64,000 bases of DNA from Bacteroidota bacterium. Its GTDB lineage: Bacteria; Bacteroidota; Bacteroidia; AKYH767-A; 2013-40CM-41-45. Positions 55,901 to 64,000 of the stretch are shown here, one piece after another. The notes below the pieces were generated by a model. That model searched no databases. It was given only the letters and a program-made list of their open reading frames with translations, and was not told the origin of the DNA. The first letter of the stretch is position 1. Each line of letters begins with the position of its first letter. The DNA is taken from positions 62,001-126,000 of the forward strand of contig JADJON010000003.1 of the NCBI GenBank assembly GCA_016713765.1. The letters are read 5' to 3'. The translations under genes were made by a program, and so were the position numbers.

Positions 55901-56350
55901 GTTAATGCCAGTGGGGAAATCACACTGCTTCAGCAGGTCGTTGATCATGCCCTGCAAGCCCATCGAGCGACCGTCGTCCGGTGAATAGATCCGGGTGATG
56001 CCGTATGCATGCAGTTCACTGATCTCTTCCGGAAGAATGACACCGCCGCCCCCACCGAAAATCTTGATGTGTCCGCAGCCCTTTTCCTTCAACAGGTCAT
56101 ACATGTACTTGAAGTACTCAATATGTCCGCCCTGATAGCTGGTCATGGCGATCGCCTGCACGTCCTCCTGGATCGCGCAATCGACCACTTCCTGAACCGA
56201 ACGATCGTGACCCAGGTGAATCACTTCCGCGCCACTGCTTTGAATGATCCGGCGCATGATGTTGATAGCGGCATCGTGCCCGTCAAAAAGCGAGGCAGCG
56301 GTAACAATCCGGATCTTATTCTGGGGAACGTAAACGGTCGGCTTTTTCAT
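52970..56350 (-). CDS. icmF: Fused isobutyryl-CoA mutase (IcmF)
   Basis: 1126 residues. It has a B12-binding domain at about 12-145 with the cobalt-ligating DGHD motif at 23-26; a MeaB-type G-protein chaperone at about 195-420 with the P-loop GTGGAGKSS at 203-211; a linker; and an acyl-CoA mutase TIM barrel from about 540 to the end ([60 protein letters not shown]). This order and the [19 protein letters not shown] segment mark IcmF rather than methylmalonyl-CoA mutase. It interconverts isobutyryl- and butyryl-CoA or related acyl-CoAs. It needs adenosylcobalamin, and the fused GTPase protects it. A -7 promoter element lies just upstream. Confidence 0.95.
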   Translation of the reverse strand: MKKPTVYVPQNKIRIVTAASLFDGHDAAINIMRRIIQSSGAEVIHLGHDRSVQEVVDCAIQEDVQAIAMTSYQGGHIEYFKYMYDLLKEKGCGHIKIFGGGGGVILPEEISELHAYGITRIYSPDDGRSMGLQGMINDLLKQCDFPTGINLNGEVKRLGEREPRVVAKLISCAENNPDEFSKVHRDLDKLVGSKKVPVLGITGTGGAGKSSLVDELVRRFLIDFSDKTIAIVSVDPSKRKTGGALLGDRIRMNSIHHPRVYMRSLATRQSNLALSKYVKDAVDILKAAQYDLIILETSGIGQSDTEILDHSDVSLYVMTPEYGAASQLEKIDMLDFADVIALNKFDKRGALDALRDVKKQYQRNHQLWDQDPEAMPVFGTIASQFNDPGMNRLYRKLIDKLNEKLEAGFESKFEITGEMSEKIYIIPPARTRYLSEISESIRNYNQWVKDQADIAQRLFAIRKSLETLDASDLAEKAPVKLALDKLYEQTELKLDGQNKKALQEWPRKVQQFRDEVYTYKVRDKEVKVKTFTESLSRTHIPKIATPKFEAWGEVLRWSLQENFPGEFPFTAGVYPFKRTEEDPTRMFAGEGGPERTNRRFHYVSKGMPAKRLSTAFDSVTLYGHDPDYRPDIYGKIGNSGVSICCLDDAKKLYSGFNLADPKTSVSMTINGPAAILTGFFMNAAIDQQCELYIRQHGLEQEVEAKIRAIYAAAGTARPAYQGPLPEGNDGLGLMLLGVTGDQVLPKEVYDKIKAHTVQVVRGTVQADILKEDQAQNTCIFSTEFSLRLMGDVQQYFIEKKVRNFYSVSISGYHIAEAGANPITQLAFTLANGFTYVEYYRSRGMDINAFAPNLSFFFSNGIDPEYAVIGRVARRIWAKAMKQKYGADERSQLLKYHIQTSGRSLHAQEIDFNDIRTTLQALYAIYDNCNSLHTNAYDEAITTPTEESVRRAMAIQLIINKELGLAKNENPMQGSFIIEELTDLVEEAVMAEFDRITERGGVLGAMETMYQRGKIQEESLYYETLKHTGEFPIIGVNTFLSSKGSPTVIPAEVIRATTEEKEYQISMLKDLHARNEKKAGDQLKSLQLAAVQNKNMFSELMEAVKYCSLGQITKSLFAVGGQYRRNM

Positions 56351-56367
56351 ACTTCGGGGTAATCTCG

Positions 56368-56375
56368 CAAAGATA
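56368..56375 (-). promoter_or_regulatory. Candidate -7 promoter element for icmF
   Basis: TATCTTTG on the minus strand fits TAnnTTTG. It lies 17 bp before the icmF start codon, so the leader would be very short. A -33 TTTG at 19-bp spacing is not present. Confidence 0.4.
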
Positions 56376-56556
56376 AAACTCCGGGGCTAACCTTTTGTTC
56401 CGTTTAGCCGGGCCAAGCCAGTTCTAGGGTGCTAATTACCAGTTGTTTACAGACCGACAGCCCTTGATGCTATTTTCACGGACAAGGCTGATTCCTTCGA
56501 ATGACTTTTCACCCTTCTTCATCGGATTCATTTCCCTAAATTCAAGCGGGAATCCT

Positions 56557-58476
56557 ATGCAGTTTCGTTTTACCTGGCTAATACCCGTCCTACTGATCAT
56601 CTTGATGGGATTCAGTTGGCAACCTCCATCTTCCTCCCTGCCGGAGTTCGATACGCAAACCCTCGTATCGCTGCGCAACAGTGACGTCATGGCTTTGGAG
56701 AAATCCCTGGCCGAACTTCGTAAGACTGCCCTTCGATCTGACGACCCGATCCGGGATAGCCTACTTCGGGAACGATGGATCGACGTTCGCGTTCATTTCA
56801 GGTTGCTGGAAGAATGGTTGTTGTTAACCGACCGGAAACTTTTCAAACGCTGGAACGGCCCCCCGCTCGAGCGTCCGGAAGAAGAGGAAGCGTTTGCACC
56901 CATCTTACCACCGGCAGGCTTACAAGCACTCGAACCTGCGCTTTTCGATTCAGCCGGACCGCAACGTCGAAAAGAATTGCAGGCACAATTCGAGTCGATC
57001 AGGAACCTGGTGCAGCGCCTGAAACTGCATGCGACGAATGAATATTCCAGCGAGCGAAGCTACCTGCGCCTATGCCACCGCCAACTCTTGCGACTGTTTC
57101 TCACCGGCCTCACCCAGATGGAAACGCCGGTCAGCCGGATCGCGTTCGAAGAGGCCGCACGAACACTGGATGAACAGGCAAGACGACTTTCGCTTTTGAC
57201 CCAACCGGAATTCGAAGGTTCCCGGCTTGCCCTGAAGAATTTCGTCGCCCAACTCGCTACTGCAGCGCGGACACTTCGATCATCCGGCAAAGATTCGGAG
57301 CCCGACTACTACACACTCTATACGCAATGCTTCCTTCCGCTGAGCGACGCGTTTTCCCGCTACCTCATCACCCGCTTTCCCGACTGGGATTCGACTGACC
57401 CGGTCAACCCGGCCGTTCGATCCGTGTTCGACCGCAACGCTTTCCTGCTGGACAAGTTCATGCCGGCAAAGCACGAAGGCGACCACGAGCTGCTGGCTGC
57501 AATCGGTCGTATGCTATTTTTCGATCCGGCGCTTTCATCCAACAATGAACGCAGTTGCGCGAGTTGCCACCAGCCCGACAAAGCCTTTACGGATGGACAA
57601 CTCACCAGTCACGGTGTTCAGCATGGATCGGTTTTACGCCGCAACGCCCCCACCCTCATCAATGCAATGCTGCAGCAAAGCCTGTTCTTCGACCTGCGCG
57701 TAGTCAATCCCGAAAACCAGGCGGGAGAGGTCCTGAACAACTCCGAAGAAATGCATGGCGATGCTTCCGTGATCGCGGAAAAACTTCAGGGCTCACCAGG
57801 CTACCGTGAGTTATTTCGCAAAGCCTTTGCCGGTTCCGAAGACACCCTTATCACACCGGCATCCATCGTGCTGGCCATCGCGGAATACGAACGCCGGTTG
57901 ATTGCCTTGAACTCGGAATTCGATCTTGCCATGCGCGGAGAAAGCCAGCTACCATCCGAAGCGATTTCAGGATTCAACCTCTTCGTTGGCAAAGGCCGTT
58001 GCGCCAGCTGTCATTTCGTTCCGCTTTTCAACGGAACTGTTCCACCCGACTACTGGGAATCGGAAGCCGAAGTGCTCAATGTTCCTGCCACTTCCGACCC
58101 TGCGCACGCCCGCCCCGATCCCGATCCCGGGCGTGCCGGCTTTCTCGACCTGAAAGGTTTCAAAGGCGCTTTCAAGACACCGACCTTACGCAACATCGCC
58201 CTGACGGCTCCTTACATGCACCAGGGCGTCTATGAAACGCTGGAAGAAGTGATCGCATTCTACAATCGCGGCGGAGGCGCGGGCTTGGGTATGCTGGATC
58301 CGGAGCCGACACTCGACCCTGAACCGCTCAACCTGACGGAAGAAGAACAACAACACCTCATCGCGTTCCTGCAGACACTGACGGACACCAGCGGCACTAC
58401 CGCATTGCCGGACTCGCTGCCGTCTTTCCCGGATGATCCCCGCCTTCGCAACCGCAGGCCGGGAGGCGCATATTGA
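56557..58476 (+). CDS. Di-haem cytochrome c peroxidase with imelysin-like N-terminal domain
   Basis: 640 residues from ATG 56557, just before a signal segment (FTWLIPVLLIILMGFSW). Residues 30-300 are helical and resemble imelysin-type iron-regulated domains (LRERWIDVRVHFRLLEEWLL, RWNGPPLER, PPAGLQALEPALF). Residues 315-620 are a MauG/CcpA-type peroxidase with two haem c sites, CASCH at 334-338 and CASCH at 481-485, plus HGDASVIAEKLQGSPGYREL and FKTPTLRNIALTAPYMHQG. It is periplasmic. It would reduce peroxide or oxidise a protein target using electrons from cytochromes. The next gene starts 10 bp downstream. Confidence 0.88.
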   Translation: MQFRFTWLIPVLLIILMGFSWQPPSSSLPEFDTQTLVSLRNSDVMALEKSLAELRKTALRSDDPIRDSLLRERWIDVRVHFRLLEEWLLLTDRKLFKRWNGPPLERPEEEEAFAPILPPAGLQALEPALFDSAGPQRRKELQAQFESIRNLVQRLKLHATNEYSSERSYLRLCHRQLLRLFLTGLTQMETPVSRIAFEEAARTLDEQARRLSLLTQPEFEGSRLALKNFVAQLATAARTLRSSGKDSEPDYYTLYTQCFLPLSDAFSRYLITRFPDWDSTDPVNPAVRSVFDRNAFLLDKFMPAKHEGDHELLAAIGRMLFFDPALSSNNERSCASCHQPDKAFTDGQLTSHGVQHGSVLRRNAPTLINAMLQQSLFFDLRVVNPENQAGEVLNNSEEMHGDASVIAEKLQGSPGYRELFRKAFAGSEDTLITPASIVLAIAEYERRLIALNSEFDLAMRGESQLPSEAISGFNLFVGKGRCASCHFVPLFNGTVPPDYWESEAEVLNVPATSDPAHARPDPDPGRAGFLDLKGFKGAFKTPTLRNIALTAPYMHQGVYETLEEVIAFYNRGGGAGLGMLDPEPTLDPEPLNLTEEEQQHLIAFLQTLTDTSGTTALPDSLPSFPDDPRLRNRRPGGAY

Positions 58477-58486
58477 TTAGAACCGT

Positions 58487-59623
58487 ATGACTCAGGCAAT
58501 ACGACTGGTCCCCGTCACTACGCAGCAGGAATTGAGGACGTATGTGCTGCTTCCCGAGATCATCAATACGCGTCCCAATTTTGTGCCCCCGGTCTGGTCG
58601 GATGAGTTCAGCTTCCACGATCCGAAGAAAAATCCGGCGCTCCAGCAGTGCGACACGATCCGCTACCTGGCCTATGTGGGCAACCGGGCCGTTGGTAGGA
58701 TCATGGGAATCATCCACCATGAGTACAACAGCCGCAAAAAGGAAAAGACCGGTCGATTTTACCAACTCGAGGCCATCAACGACCCGATGGTTGTCCATAC
58801 CCTGTTGCAAGCGATCCGAGACTGGTGCAAGGAGCGCGGCATGCAACGCCTGATAGGACCGTTTGGGCTTTCCGACAAAGACCCGCAGGGCCTGCAGTTG
58901 GAAGGATTCGAACACCTGCCCGTGATCGCGACCGCGACGAATCCGGATTTCCTGCCACCAATGTTGGAAGGCGAAGGCATGACGAAGCTGATCGATTGCC
59001 TGGTGTACCAACTGGAGATTCCTCAGTCGGTTCCGGACCTCTACCGGCGTATCGCGGAACGAACGCTTCGCAACAGTCGCCTGCGCGTACTGTCTTTTTC
59101 CAAACGTGCTTCGCTCAAACCGTTCATCGTACCCGTGCTTCGACTCGTAAACGAGACCTACAAGGATCTGCTCGGCTTCCAGACCATGAGTGAAGCGGAG
59201 ATGCGCAAGCTGGCCGCGCAATACCTACCACTCCTGAAACCCGAACTTGTCAAGATGATCGTCGACGATCATGCCGCGCCGGTAGCCTTCGTCATCGCGG
59301 TTCCGGATTTCAGCGAAGGCTTGCGCAAAGCAAGGGGTCGTCTGTTGCCATTCGGCTTTCTGCACCTCTTGCAGTCCATGAAAAGAACCCAACAATTGGA
59401 TTTGCTGCTGGGTGCGGTCCGCTCCGATTTTCAAGGACGGGGACTGACGCCCGTCCTGGGCATCAACTTGTTCGAAAGTGCCCGTAAGCGCGGACTGACG
59501 TGCATCGACAGCCACCTGATCCTCGAATCGAACACCCGCATGCGCGCGGAAATGGAACGGCTTGGCGCCGTCGTATATAAACGGTACAGGGTTTACCAGC
59601 AGGAACTCCGGTCAGAGTCCTAG
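58487..59623 (+). CDS. GNAT-like acyltransferase (YghO-type)
   Basis: 378 residues. The layout matches the YghO/GNAT-like family: an N-terminal half (LRTYVLLPEIINTRPNFVPP, YLAYVGNRAVGRIMGIIHHE, GPFGLSDKDPQGLQLEGFEH) and a C-terminal acetyltransferase-like core (VAFVIAVPDFSEGLRKARG, LLGAVRSDFQGRGLTPVLGI, HLILESNTRMRAEMERLGA, KRYRVYQ). Acyl transfer is inferred from the fold only; the substrate is unknown. No signal peptide, so it is cytoplasmic. The 3' end overlaps the convergent HEAT-like gene by 12 bp. Confidence 0.75.
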   Translation: MTQAIRLVPVTTQQELRTYVLLPEIINTRPNFVPPVWSDEFSFHDPKKNPALQQCDTIRYLAYVGNRAVGRIMGIIHHEYNSRKKEKTGRFYQLEAINDPMVVHTLLQAIRDWCKERGMQRLIGPFGLSDKDPQGLQLEGFEHLPVIATATNPDFLPPMLEGEGMTKLIDCLVYQLEIPQSVPDLYRRIAERTLRNSRLRVLSFSKRASLKPFIVPVLRLVNETYKDLLGFQTMSEAEMRKLAAQYLPLLKPELVKMIVDDHAAPVAFVIAVPDFSEGLRKARGRLLPFGFLHLLQSMKRTQQLDLLLGAVRSDFQGRGLTPVLGINLFESARKRGLTCIDSHLILESNTRMRAEMERLGAVVYKRYRVYQQELRSES

Positions 59624-60160
59624 CTTGCGCAGCCGACTTCGTAACCCGGGACTCGCCTTTTCCCGAAGCAAACCGGCGACGGCTTTGAATTCTCCTTCCA
59701 GTTCCGGGTAACGTTGCACCATGGCGTGTACAATGGTCAACGCGTAAGCATGTACCGCAATGGGTTGTGAACGATCTGCTAACCAGCCCAGACAGGCCTC
59801 CAGTACTTCGGATTCAAGCGCCTCCGGTACACCCGAGCATTCAAGCACTTTCAATAGATTCCGCCTGATCGCATCATGACAGGGCCGGCGGGACCGCTGC
59901 AAGGCCTTCTTCCACCAGGGACGCATCAAGCCGGGATGACGACAAGCCACCTTGCTCATTACCCAGGCGGCACGTTGCGAGAGAACGGGATCTTCGCCGA
60001 GATAGCGGCGCATTAACGACCCAAACAACAGGGAACTTTCCCCGATCTCCCGCGCGATCCGTTCCGTTTGCTGCAACGAATGACGTTCAGCTAGTAATCG
60101 GTCAATAAGCCCTGCTCCCGATACTCCTTTGGATTTATTTATTGAAGCGGCAGACTTCAT
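59612..60160 (-). CDS. HEAT-repeat-like helical protein, unknown
   Basis: 182 residues, all-helical pattern with repeated helix pairs (LSQRAAWVMSKVACRHPGLM, AIRRNLLKVLECSGVPEALE, IAVHAYALTIVHAMVQRYPE), which suggests ARM/HEAT solenoid structure. No catalytic motif is seen. Such folds usually bind proteins. Its start overlaps the stop codon of the upstream aminopeptidase-like gene by 4 bp (ATGA type), so it is the last gene of a valS - aminopeptidase - HEAT transcript. Confidence 0.65.
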   Translation of the reverse strand: MKSAASINKSKGVSGAGLIDRLLAERHSLQQTERIAREIGESSLLFGSLMRRYLGEDPVLSQRAAWVMSKVACRHPGLMRPWWKKALQRSRRPCHDAIRRNLLKVLECSGVPEALESEVLEACLGWLADRSQPIAVHAYALTIVHAMVQRYPELEGEFKAVAGLLREKASPGLRSRLRKLGL

Positions 60161-61206
60161 TGAACGGCGTATCGTTCCCGTTGAAAATCCAGAAAGGCAG
60201 CAAAATCACTCCCGAATTGCATCCGAAATACGCGATCCAGCGAATCTTTCATCGCATCATACCGGATATAATTTAAAAAGTAGGCATTGTTCGGACGAGT
60301 ACCGGAAAACCGCCGTTTAGCCCGGAGCGTATCATGAACGGTCACGGTATCCAATGCACTCAGCACCGAATCGATCATGTCGCGTTTCAACAACTGCTTT
60401 TCCGCGATTCCCCATTTGTAAAATTCTCGGGTCTGATAAACTGAATCCAGCCATTCGGTACCACGCACCAGGTGACGGGCCAGTGCATTGTAATCATGCA
60501 GGAAATCAAGATACCGAATGGTCTCTGGCGCCTCCGCGCCGAAGTGGGCGTTTAGAAATCGCTTCGCCCCTTCTTCGCCAATGAAACTCGCCAGGTTCTC
60601 ATTGAAATCGACCTCGCCCGGAACATACAGGGTGGCATGCGTCATTTCATGAATGATCAGCTCCGCCAATCTTCCTTGTCCACGCCTCAGCATTCCGGAG
60701 AGGATCGGATCCCTGAACCACCCCAACGTGCTCCATGCTCCCACTTCGCCGTAGTCGATGTCGAACCCGCTCTCCTCCAACAGCCGCGCTTCACGCTCGC
60801 CGACTTCCTTTCGAAAGAACCCTTTATAGGACACCGTACCCACTACCGGGAATTTCCATTGGTAAGGCCGGATACGAAAGACTTCACTGGCCGTCAGGAC
60901 CCACAACAACGGCTGACCGTGCTGGTCGTAGTAGGTGGTATAGTTCCTGGTATCGCGCAATCCCAGCGAGTCGATGGCAAAGCGTCTGACTGCATGGATA
61001 TAAGTCAACTGAGCTTTGACGCTGTCAGGTGTTGTCGGATCTGCCAACACTTCATCAACGCTACGCGCATTCCACACGATGGACAACTGACCGCGCAACT
61101 GCATCCATCCGTAGCCCAACAGTTGGTGATACCAGATAGCCAGCAAAAAAAGTAAAACGACCATCAGCTCGATGATCCTGCCGATGGTCGTTCGAATATT
61201 CATCAT
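60157..61206 (-). CDS. Predicted zinc aminopeptidase (COG4324-type)
   Basis: 349 residues. A membrane segment or signal anchor is at about 10-30 (IIELMVVLLFLLAIWYHQLL), and the zinc motif HEMTH is at 186-190 with the likely third ligand Glu in FNENLASFIGEEG (about 203). YGEVGAWSTLGWFRDPILS and MLRRGQGRLAELIIHE are typical of the predicted aminopeptidase family. It would act in the periplasm, membrane-anchored. Its substrate is unknown. It starts 9 bp after the valS stop codon, and the HEAT-like gene overlaps its end, so the three are probably one operon. Confidence 0.82.
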   Translation of the reverse strand: MMNIRTTIGRIIELMVVLLFLLAIWYHQLLGYGWMQLRGQLSIVWNARSVDEVLADPTTPDSVKAQLTYIHAVRRFAIDSLGLRDTRNYTTYYDQHGQPLLWVLTASEVFRIRPYQWKFPVVGTVSYKGFFRKEVGEREARLLEESGFDIDYGEVGAWSTLGWFRDPILSGMLRRGQGRLAELIIHEMTHATLYVPGEVDFNENLASFIGEEGAKRFLNAHFGAEAPETIRYLDFLHDYNALARHLVRGTEWLDSVYQTREFYKWGIAEKQLLKRDMIDSVLSALDTVTVHDTLRAKRRFSGTRPNNAYFLNYIRYDAMKDSLDRVFRMQFGSDFAAFLDFQRERYAVQ

Positions 61207-61215
61207 CGATCAGTA

Positions 61216-63930
61216 TTAACCCAAAGCGGCCAGTTGCTCCTCAATGGCGCGGATCTTGGCTTCCGCGTCACTTTGCTTCCGTCGCTCCACCTCGACCACT
61301 TCCGGCTTGGCATTCTCGACGAAGCGCTGATTGGCCAGTTTCGCCTGAACCGATTTCAGGAAGCCTTTGTTGTAATCCAATTCTTTCAGCAATCGCTGCT
61401 TTTCAGCTTCTACATCAATGCCACCGGAAACAGGCAGGAAACATTCGATCTTTCCAACCAGGAAGCTCAAGGCGCCGGCAACTTTATCGTCCGTCGACTC
61501 CAGCGATTCCAAGTTGGCCATCTTGATGATCACCGCATCAAAGCGGCTGTCGATGGTTTGCTCAGACCGGCGAAGCAAACGCAGTGGATCCTTGAACGGG
61601 ATGTTCCGGGTCTTCCGAAGATTGCGGACCTGGGTAATGGTTTCCTGCGCGCTGGCGAATGCACCCAACAGGTCCGTATCAAACGTTCCTGATTTGGGCC
61701 ATGCGCTCACAATGATGCAATCGCTACCCGAACGTTCTCCCAAATGATGATACAGTTCTTCGGTAATGAAAGGCATCCACGGGTGCAACACCTTGAGCAA
61801 CTCCTCGAAGAATCCGACCGTCGCTTGGTGAGTCTGAACATCCATTCCGGTTCCCATGGCGGGTTTCACAATCTCCAGGTACCAGGCACAGAAGTCGTCC
61901 CAGATCAGTTTATAGGTACACATGAGCGCGTCACTCATGCGGTACTTCGCATAATGGTCGTTCAACAACTGCAATTGTTCCAGGAATCGCTCCTTGAACC
62001 AGGCAACAGCAGCAGCGGACTCCGCTGGTTGCTTCAGGCTGCCATCCACCTGCCAGCCCTGCACCAACCGGAAAGCGTTCCAAACCTTGTTCGCAAAATT
62101 GCGCCCCTGCTCACACAAGGACTCGTCGAACAGTAGATCGTTACCGGCTGGCGAAGAAAGCAACATTCCGACACGAACTCCGTCGGCGCCGTAGTTGGCG
62201 ATCAGATTGAGCGGGTCAGGAGAATTACCCAACGACTTCGACATTTTCCGTCCCAGCTTGTCACGCACAATGCCGGTCAGGTAAACATTCGTAAAAGGTT
62301 TCTCGCCCCGGTACTCATAACCGGCAATGATCATCCGCGCTACCCAGAAGAACAGGATCTCCGGGGCAGTCACCAGGTCGTTGGTGGGGTAATAGTATTG
62401 AATGTCTTTGTTGTCGGGATCTTTGAAGCCGTCGAATACACTGATCGGCCACAGCCAACTGGAGAACCAGGTGTCCAAGACGTCTTCATCCTGCCTGAGT
62501 TGCCCCGTCCCGAATTTCTTCCCCTTCGTTTCAAACAACCTGATCGCTTCGGTTTCCGTCTTACAGACGACGAAATCGGTTCCGTCAGGAGAGTACCAGG
62601 CCGGAATACGTTGTCCCCACCACAACTGGCGCGAAATACACCAGTCGCGGACATTCTCCATCCAATGCCGGTAGGTATTGATGAACTTTTCCGGGATGAG
62701 CTGGATGTTGCCGTTAAGCACATTGTCCAGGGCCGGCTTCGAGACCTGCTCCATCCGGAGGAACCACTGCATCGATAATTTCGGCTCGATGACGGCGTCA
62801 GTCCGCTCGCTGTAGCCGACCTTATTCCTGTAATCTTCCGCCTTGACAAGATGACCGGATGCTTCGAGATCTTTGGCGATCTTTTTGCGAACCACAAACC
62901 GGTCTTCCCCGACATAAAAGCGAGCCGCGGCACTCATGGTACCGTCGTCGTTGATGGTATCGATCACTTCGAGCCCATACTTCACACCCAGGTTGTAGTC
63001 GTTGATATCGTGAGCAGGCGTCACCTTCAGCGCCCCCGTACCGAACTCCATGTCGATGTAATCATCGAAGATGAAAGGAACCGGGCGGTTCACCATCGGA
63101 ATGACCGCGAACATACCACGCAAGTGGGTATAGCGCGGGTCATCGGGGTGGACGCATACGCCCGTATCGCCCAGGATCGTCTCCGGGCGGACGGTCGCGA
63201 TGGTAATGAATCCATCGCCATTGTGCGTACGTCCATTGACCGTTACCTGCCAACCGTCGTCGGCAATGGTCCATGCTGAATTTGACGATTTGAGTTCCTC
63301 CGCGAGCGCCGCATCGATGACCGGATACCGGACATGATACAAACGCGAATTCACTTCTTTGTGAATGACCTCCTCGTCGCTGAGTGCTGTTTTTCCCTGC
63401 GGGTCCCAATTGACCATTCGGACACCGCGATAGATATGCCCTTTGTTGTAGAGGTCGATGAAAACGGAGATGACCGCGTCACTCAGGTCGTCCTCCATGG
63501 TAAAACGCGTGCGGTCCCAGTCGCAGGAAGCGCCCAGCTTCTTCAACTGTTCGAGGATGATGCCACCGTACTTCTCTTTCCATTCCCAGGCATGCTTCAG
63601 GAACTCATCACGGCTCAGGTCGCTCTTCTTGATTCCCTTTTCGCGCAACATCGCCACGACTTTCGCTTCCGTCGCAATCGAAGCATGGTCCGTTCCCGGC
63701 ACCCAACATGCATTGAAGCCCAACATGCGGGCGCGCCGGATCAGCACGTCCTGGATCGTGTTGTTCAACATATGCCCCATGTGCAAAACGCCCGTTACGT
63801 TGGGCGGGGGGATCACGATCGTATAAGGTTCACGCTCATCCGGAATACTCCGGAAGAAGCCCTTATCCATCCAGTAACGGTACCACTTATCTTCTACCTG
63901 GGAAGGCGCGTATGTCTTTGAAATTTCCAT
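61216..63930 (-). CDS. valS: Valyl-tRNA synthetase
   Basis: 904 residues. It charges tRNA-Val with valine in the cytoplasm. The class I signature HMGH is at 50-53 ([20 protein letters not shown]), KMSKS at 562-566 ([15 protein letters not shown]), and editing-domain motifs are present ([13 protein letters not shown]). A tRNA-binding anticodon domain and a C-terminal coiled-coil arm ([34 protein letters not shown]) complete the protein, so it is full-length. The start at 63930 gives [20 protein letters not shown], the usual family N-terminus. Confidence 0.97.
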   Translation of the reverse strand: MEISKTYAPSQVEDKWYRYWMDKGFFRSIPDEREPYTIVIPPPNVTGVLHMGHMLNNTIQDVLIRRARMLGFNACWVPGTDHASIATEAKVVAMLREKGIKKSDLSRDEFLKHAWEWKEKYGGIILEQLKKLGASCDWDRTRFTMEDDLSDAVISVFIDLYNKGHIYRGVRMVNWDPQGKTALSDEEVIHKEVNSRLYHVRYPVIDAALAEELKSSNSAWTIADDGWQVTVNGRTHNGDGFITIATVRPETILGDTGVCVHPDDPRYTHLRGMFAVIPMVNRPVPFIFDDYIDMEFGTGALKVTPAHDINDYNLGVKYGLEVIDTINDDGTMSAAARFYVGEDRFVVRKKIAKDLEASGHLVKAEDYRNKVGYSERTDAVIEPKLSMQWFLRMEQVSKPALDNVLNGNIQLIPEKFINTYRHWMENVRDWCISRQLWWGQRIPAWYSPDGTDFVVCKTETEAIRLFETKGKKFGTGQLRQDEDVLDTWFSSWLWPISVFDGFKDPDNKDIQYYYPTNDLVTAPEILFFWVARMIIAGYEYRGEKPFTNVYLTGIVRDKLGRKMSKSLGNSPDPLNLIANYGADGVRVGMLLSSPAGNDLLFDESLCEQGRNFANKVWNAFRLVQGWQVDGSLKQPAESAAAVAWFKERFLEQLQLLNDHYAKYRMSDALMCTYKLIWDDFCAWYLEIVKPAMGTGMDVQTHQATVGFFEELLKVLHPWMPFITEELYHHLGERSGSDCIIVSAWPKSGTFDTDLLGAFASAQETITQVRNLRKTRNIPFKDPLRLLRRSEQTIDSRFDAVIIKMANLESLESTDDKVAGALSFLVGKIECFLPVSGGIDVEAEKQRLLKELDYNKGFLKSVQAKLANQRFVENAKPEVVEVERRKQSDAEAKIRAIEEQLAALG

Positions 63931-63949
63931 TGAATGCGGGGAGAAAGGC

Positions 63950-63957
63950 CAAATTTA
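63950..63957 (-). promoter_or_regulatory. Candidate -7 promoter element for valS
   Basis: TAAATTTG on the minus strand fits TAnnTTTG and lies 19 bp before the valS start codon. The -33 position has no TTTG. Nothing else is seen in 63958-64000. Confidence 0.4.
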
Positions 63958-64000
63958 CGCATTTTCAGTGTAAGGATTCAGCCCAATGTAAGACCGGAAA

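Noticed and set aside
1..64000. tRNA or rRNA genes
   Set aside because: I looked for T-loop-like GGTTCRA-type motifs with flanking stems and found none that folds as a tRNA. The GTTCCGAG-like matches are heptamer units. No rRNA was recognised.

Overview
The window comes from a member of the Bacteroidota. Several secreted proteins end in type A or type B type IX secretion (T9SS) sorting domains. There is a PorP/SprF and PorE-like outer-membrane module, giant SprB-repeat adhesins, promoters of the TTTG-N19-TAnnTTTG type, and almost no Shine-Dalgarno sequences. The order within the phylum cannot be settled from this sequence. Most genes are GC-rich; the stretches around 20.6-23.6 kb and 33.2-38.2 kb are visibly AT-richer.

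Layout. 1-3.8 kb: two type A T9SS cargo genes, the first cut by the window edge. 3.9-16.7 kb (minus strand): adhesin, PorP/SprF, PorE-like OmpA lipoprotein, adhesin, a surface-adhesion and secretion module. 16.9-20.6 kb: divergent cyanophycin synthetase and cyanophycinase (nitrogen storage and recovery). 20.6-27.4 kb (minus): a LamG T9SS cargo, then a tight yfhO - glycosyltransferase - asnB-like operon, probably for a surface glycan. 27.7-31.8 kb: a DUF4834-like gene and carB, diverging from an alpha/beta hydrolase. 31.8-33.0 kb: repeat-rich gap and rpmH. 33.2-38.1 kb: a decayed, tandemly duplicated T9SS cargo locus, with one copy split by an in-frame TAG and the other by an IS30-family element. 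38.3-45.0 kb: rsmG, an ECF sigma factor, a GT2 glycosyltransferase, tgt, an IS481-family element and an LptF/LptG permease. 45.0-50.8 kb: T9SS cargo proteins, one of them a PQQ-type sugar dehydrogenase. 50.8-64.0 kb: ctlX, an outer-membrane protein, the fused mutase icmF, an imelysin-like/di-haem peroxidase fusion, an acetyltransferase-like gene and a valS - aminopeptidase - HEAT operon.

The most unusual structure is not a gene. Five intergenic gaps (27.4-27.7, 31.8-32.8, 38.9-39.2, 41.0-41.2 and 42.3-43.9 kb) are filled by degenerate tandem repeats with a strict 7-bp period. Many different heptamers occur (GGGACGA, GGGTTTC, GTTGAAA, TAATTAG, GTGAATA and others), and one family passes into the next without losing register. 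The arrays run up to, and sometimes into, stop and start codons. In all ten array halves, the strand read 5' to 3' away from the flanking gene is the purine/G-rich one, so polarity flips inside each gap, much as if G-rich heptamers had been added to two DNA ends that were then joined. I know of no described mechanism for this in the phylum. A separate set of about 225-bp tandem repeats with poly-A tracts and a GCCCC-TAC-GGGGC hairpin lies in one of these gaps.
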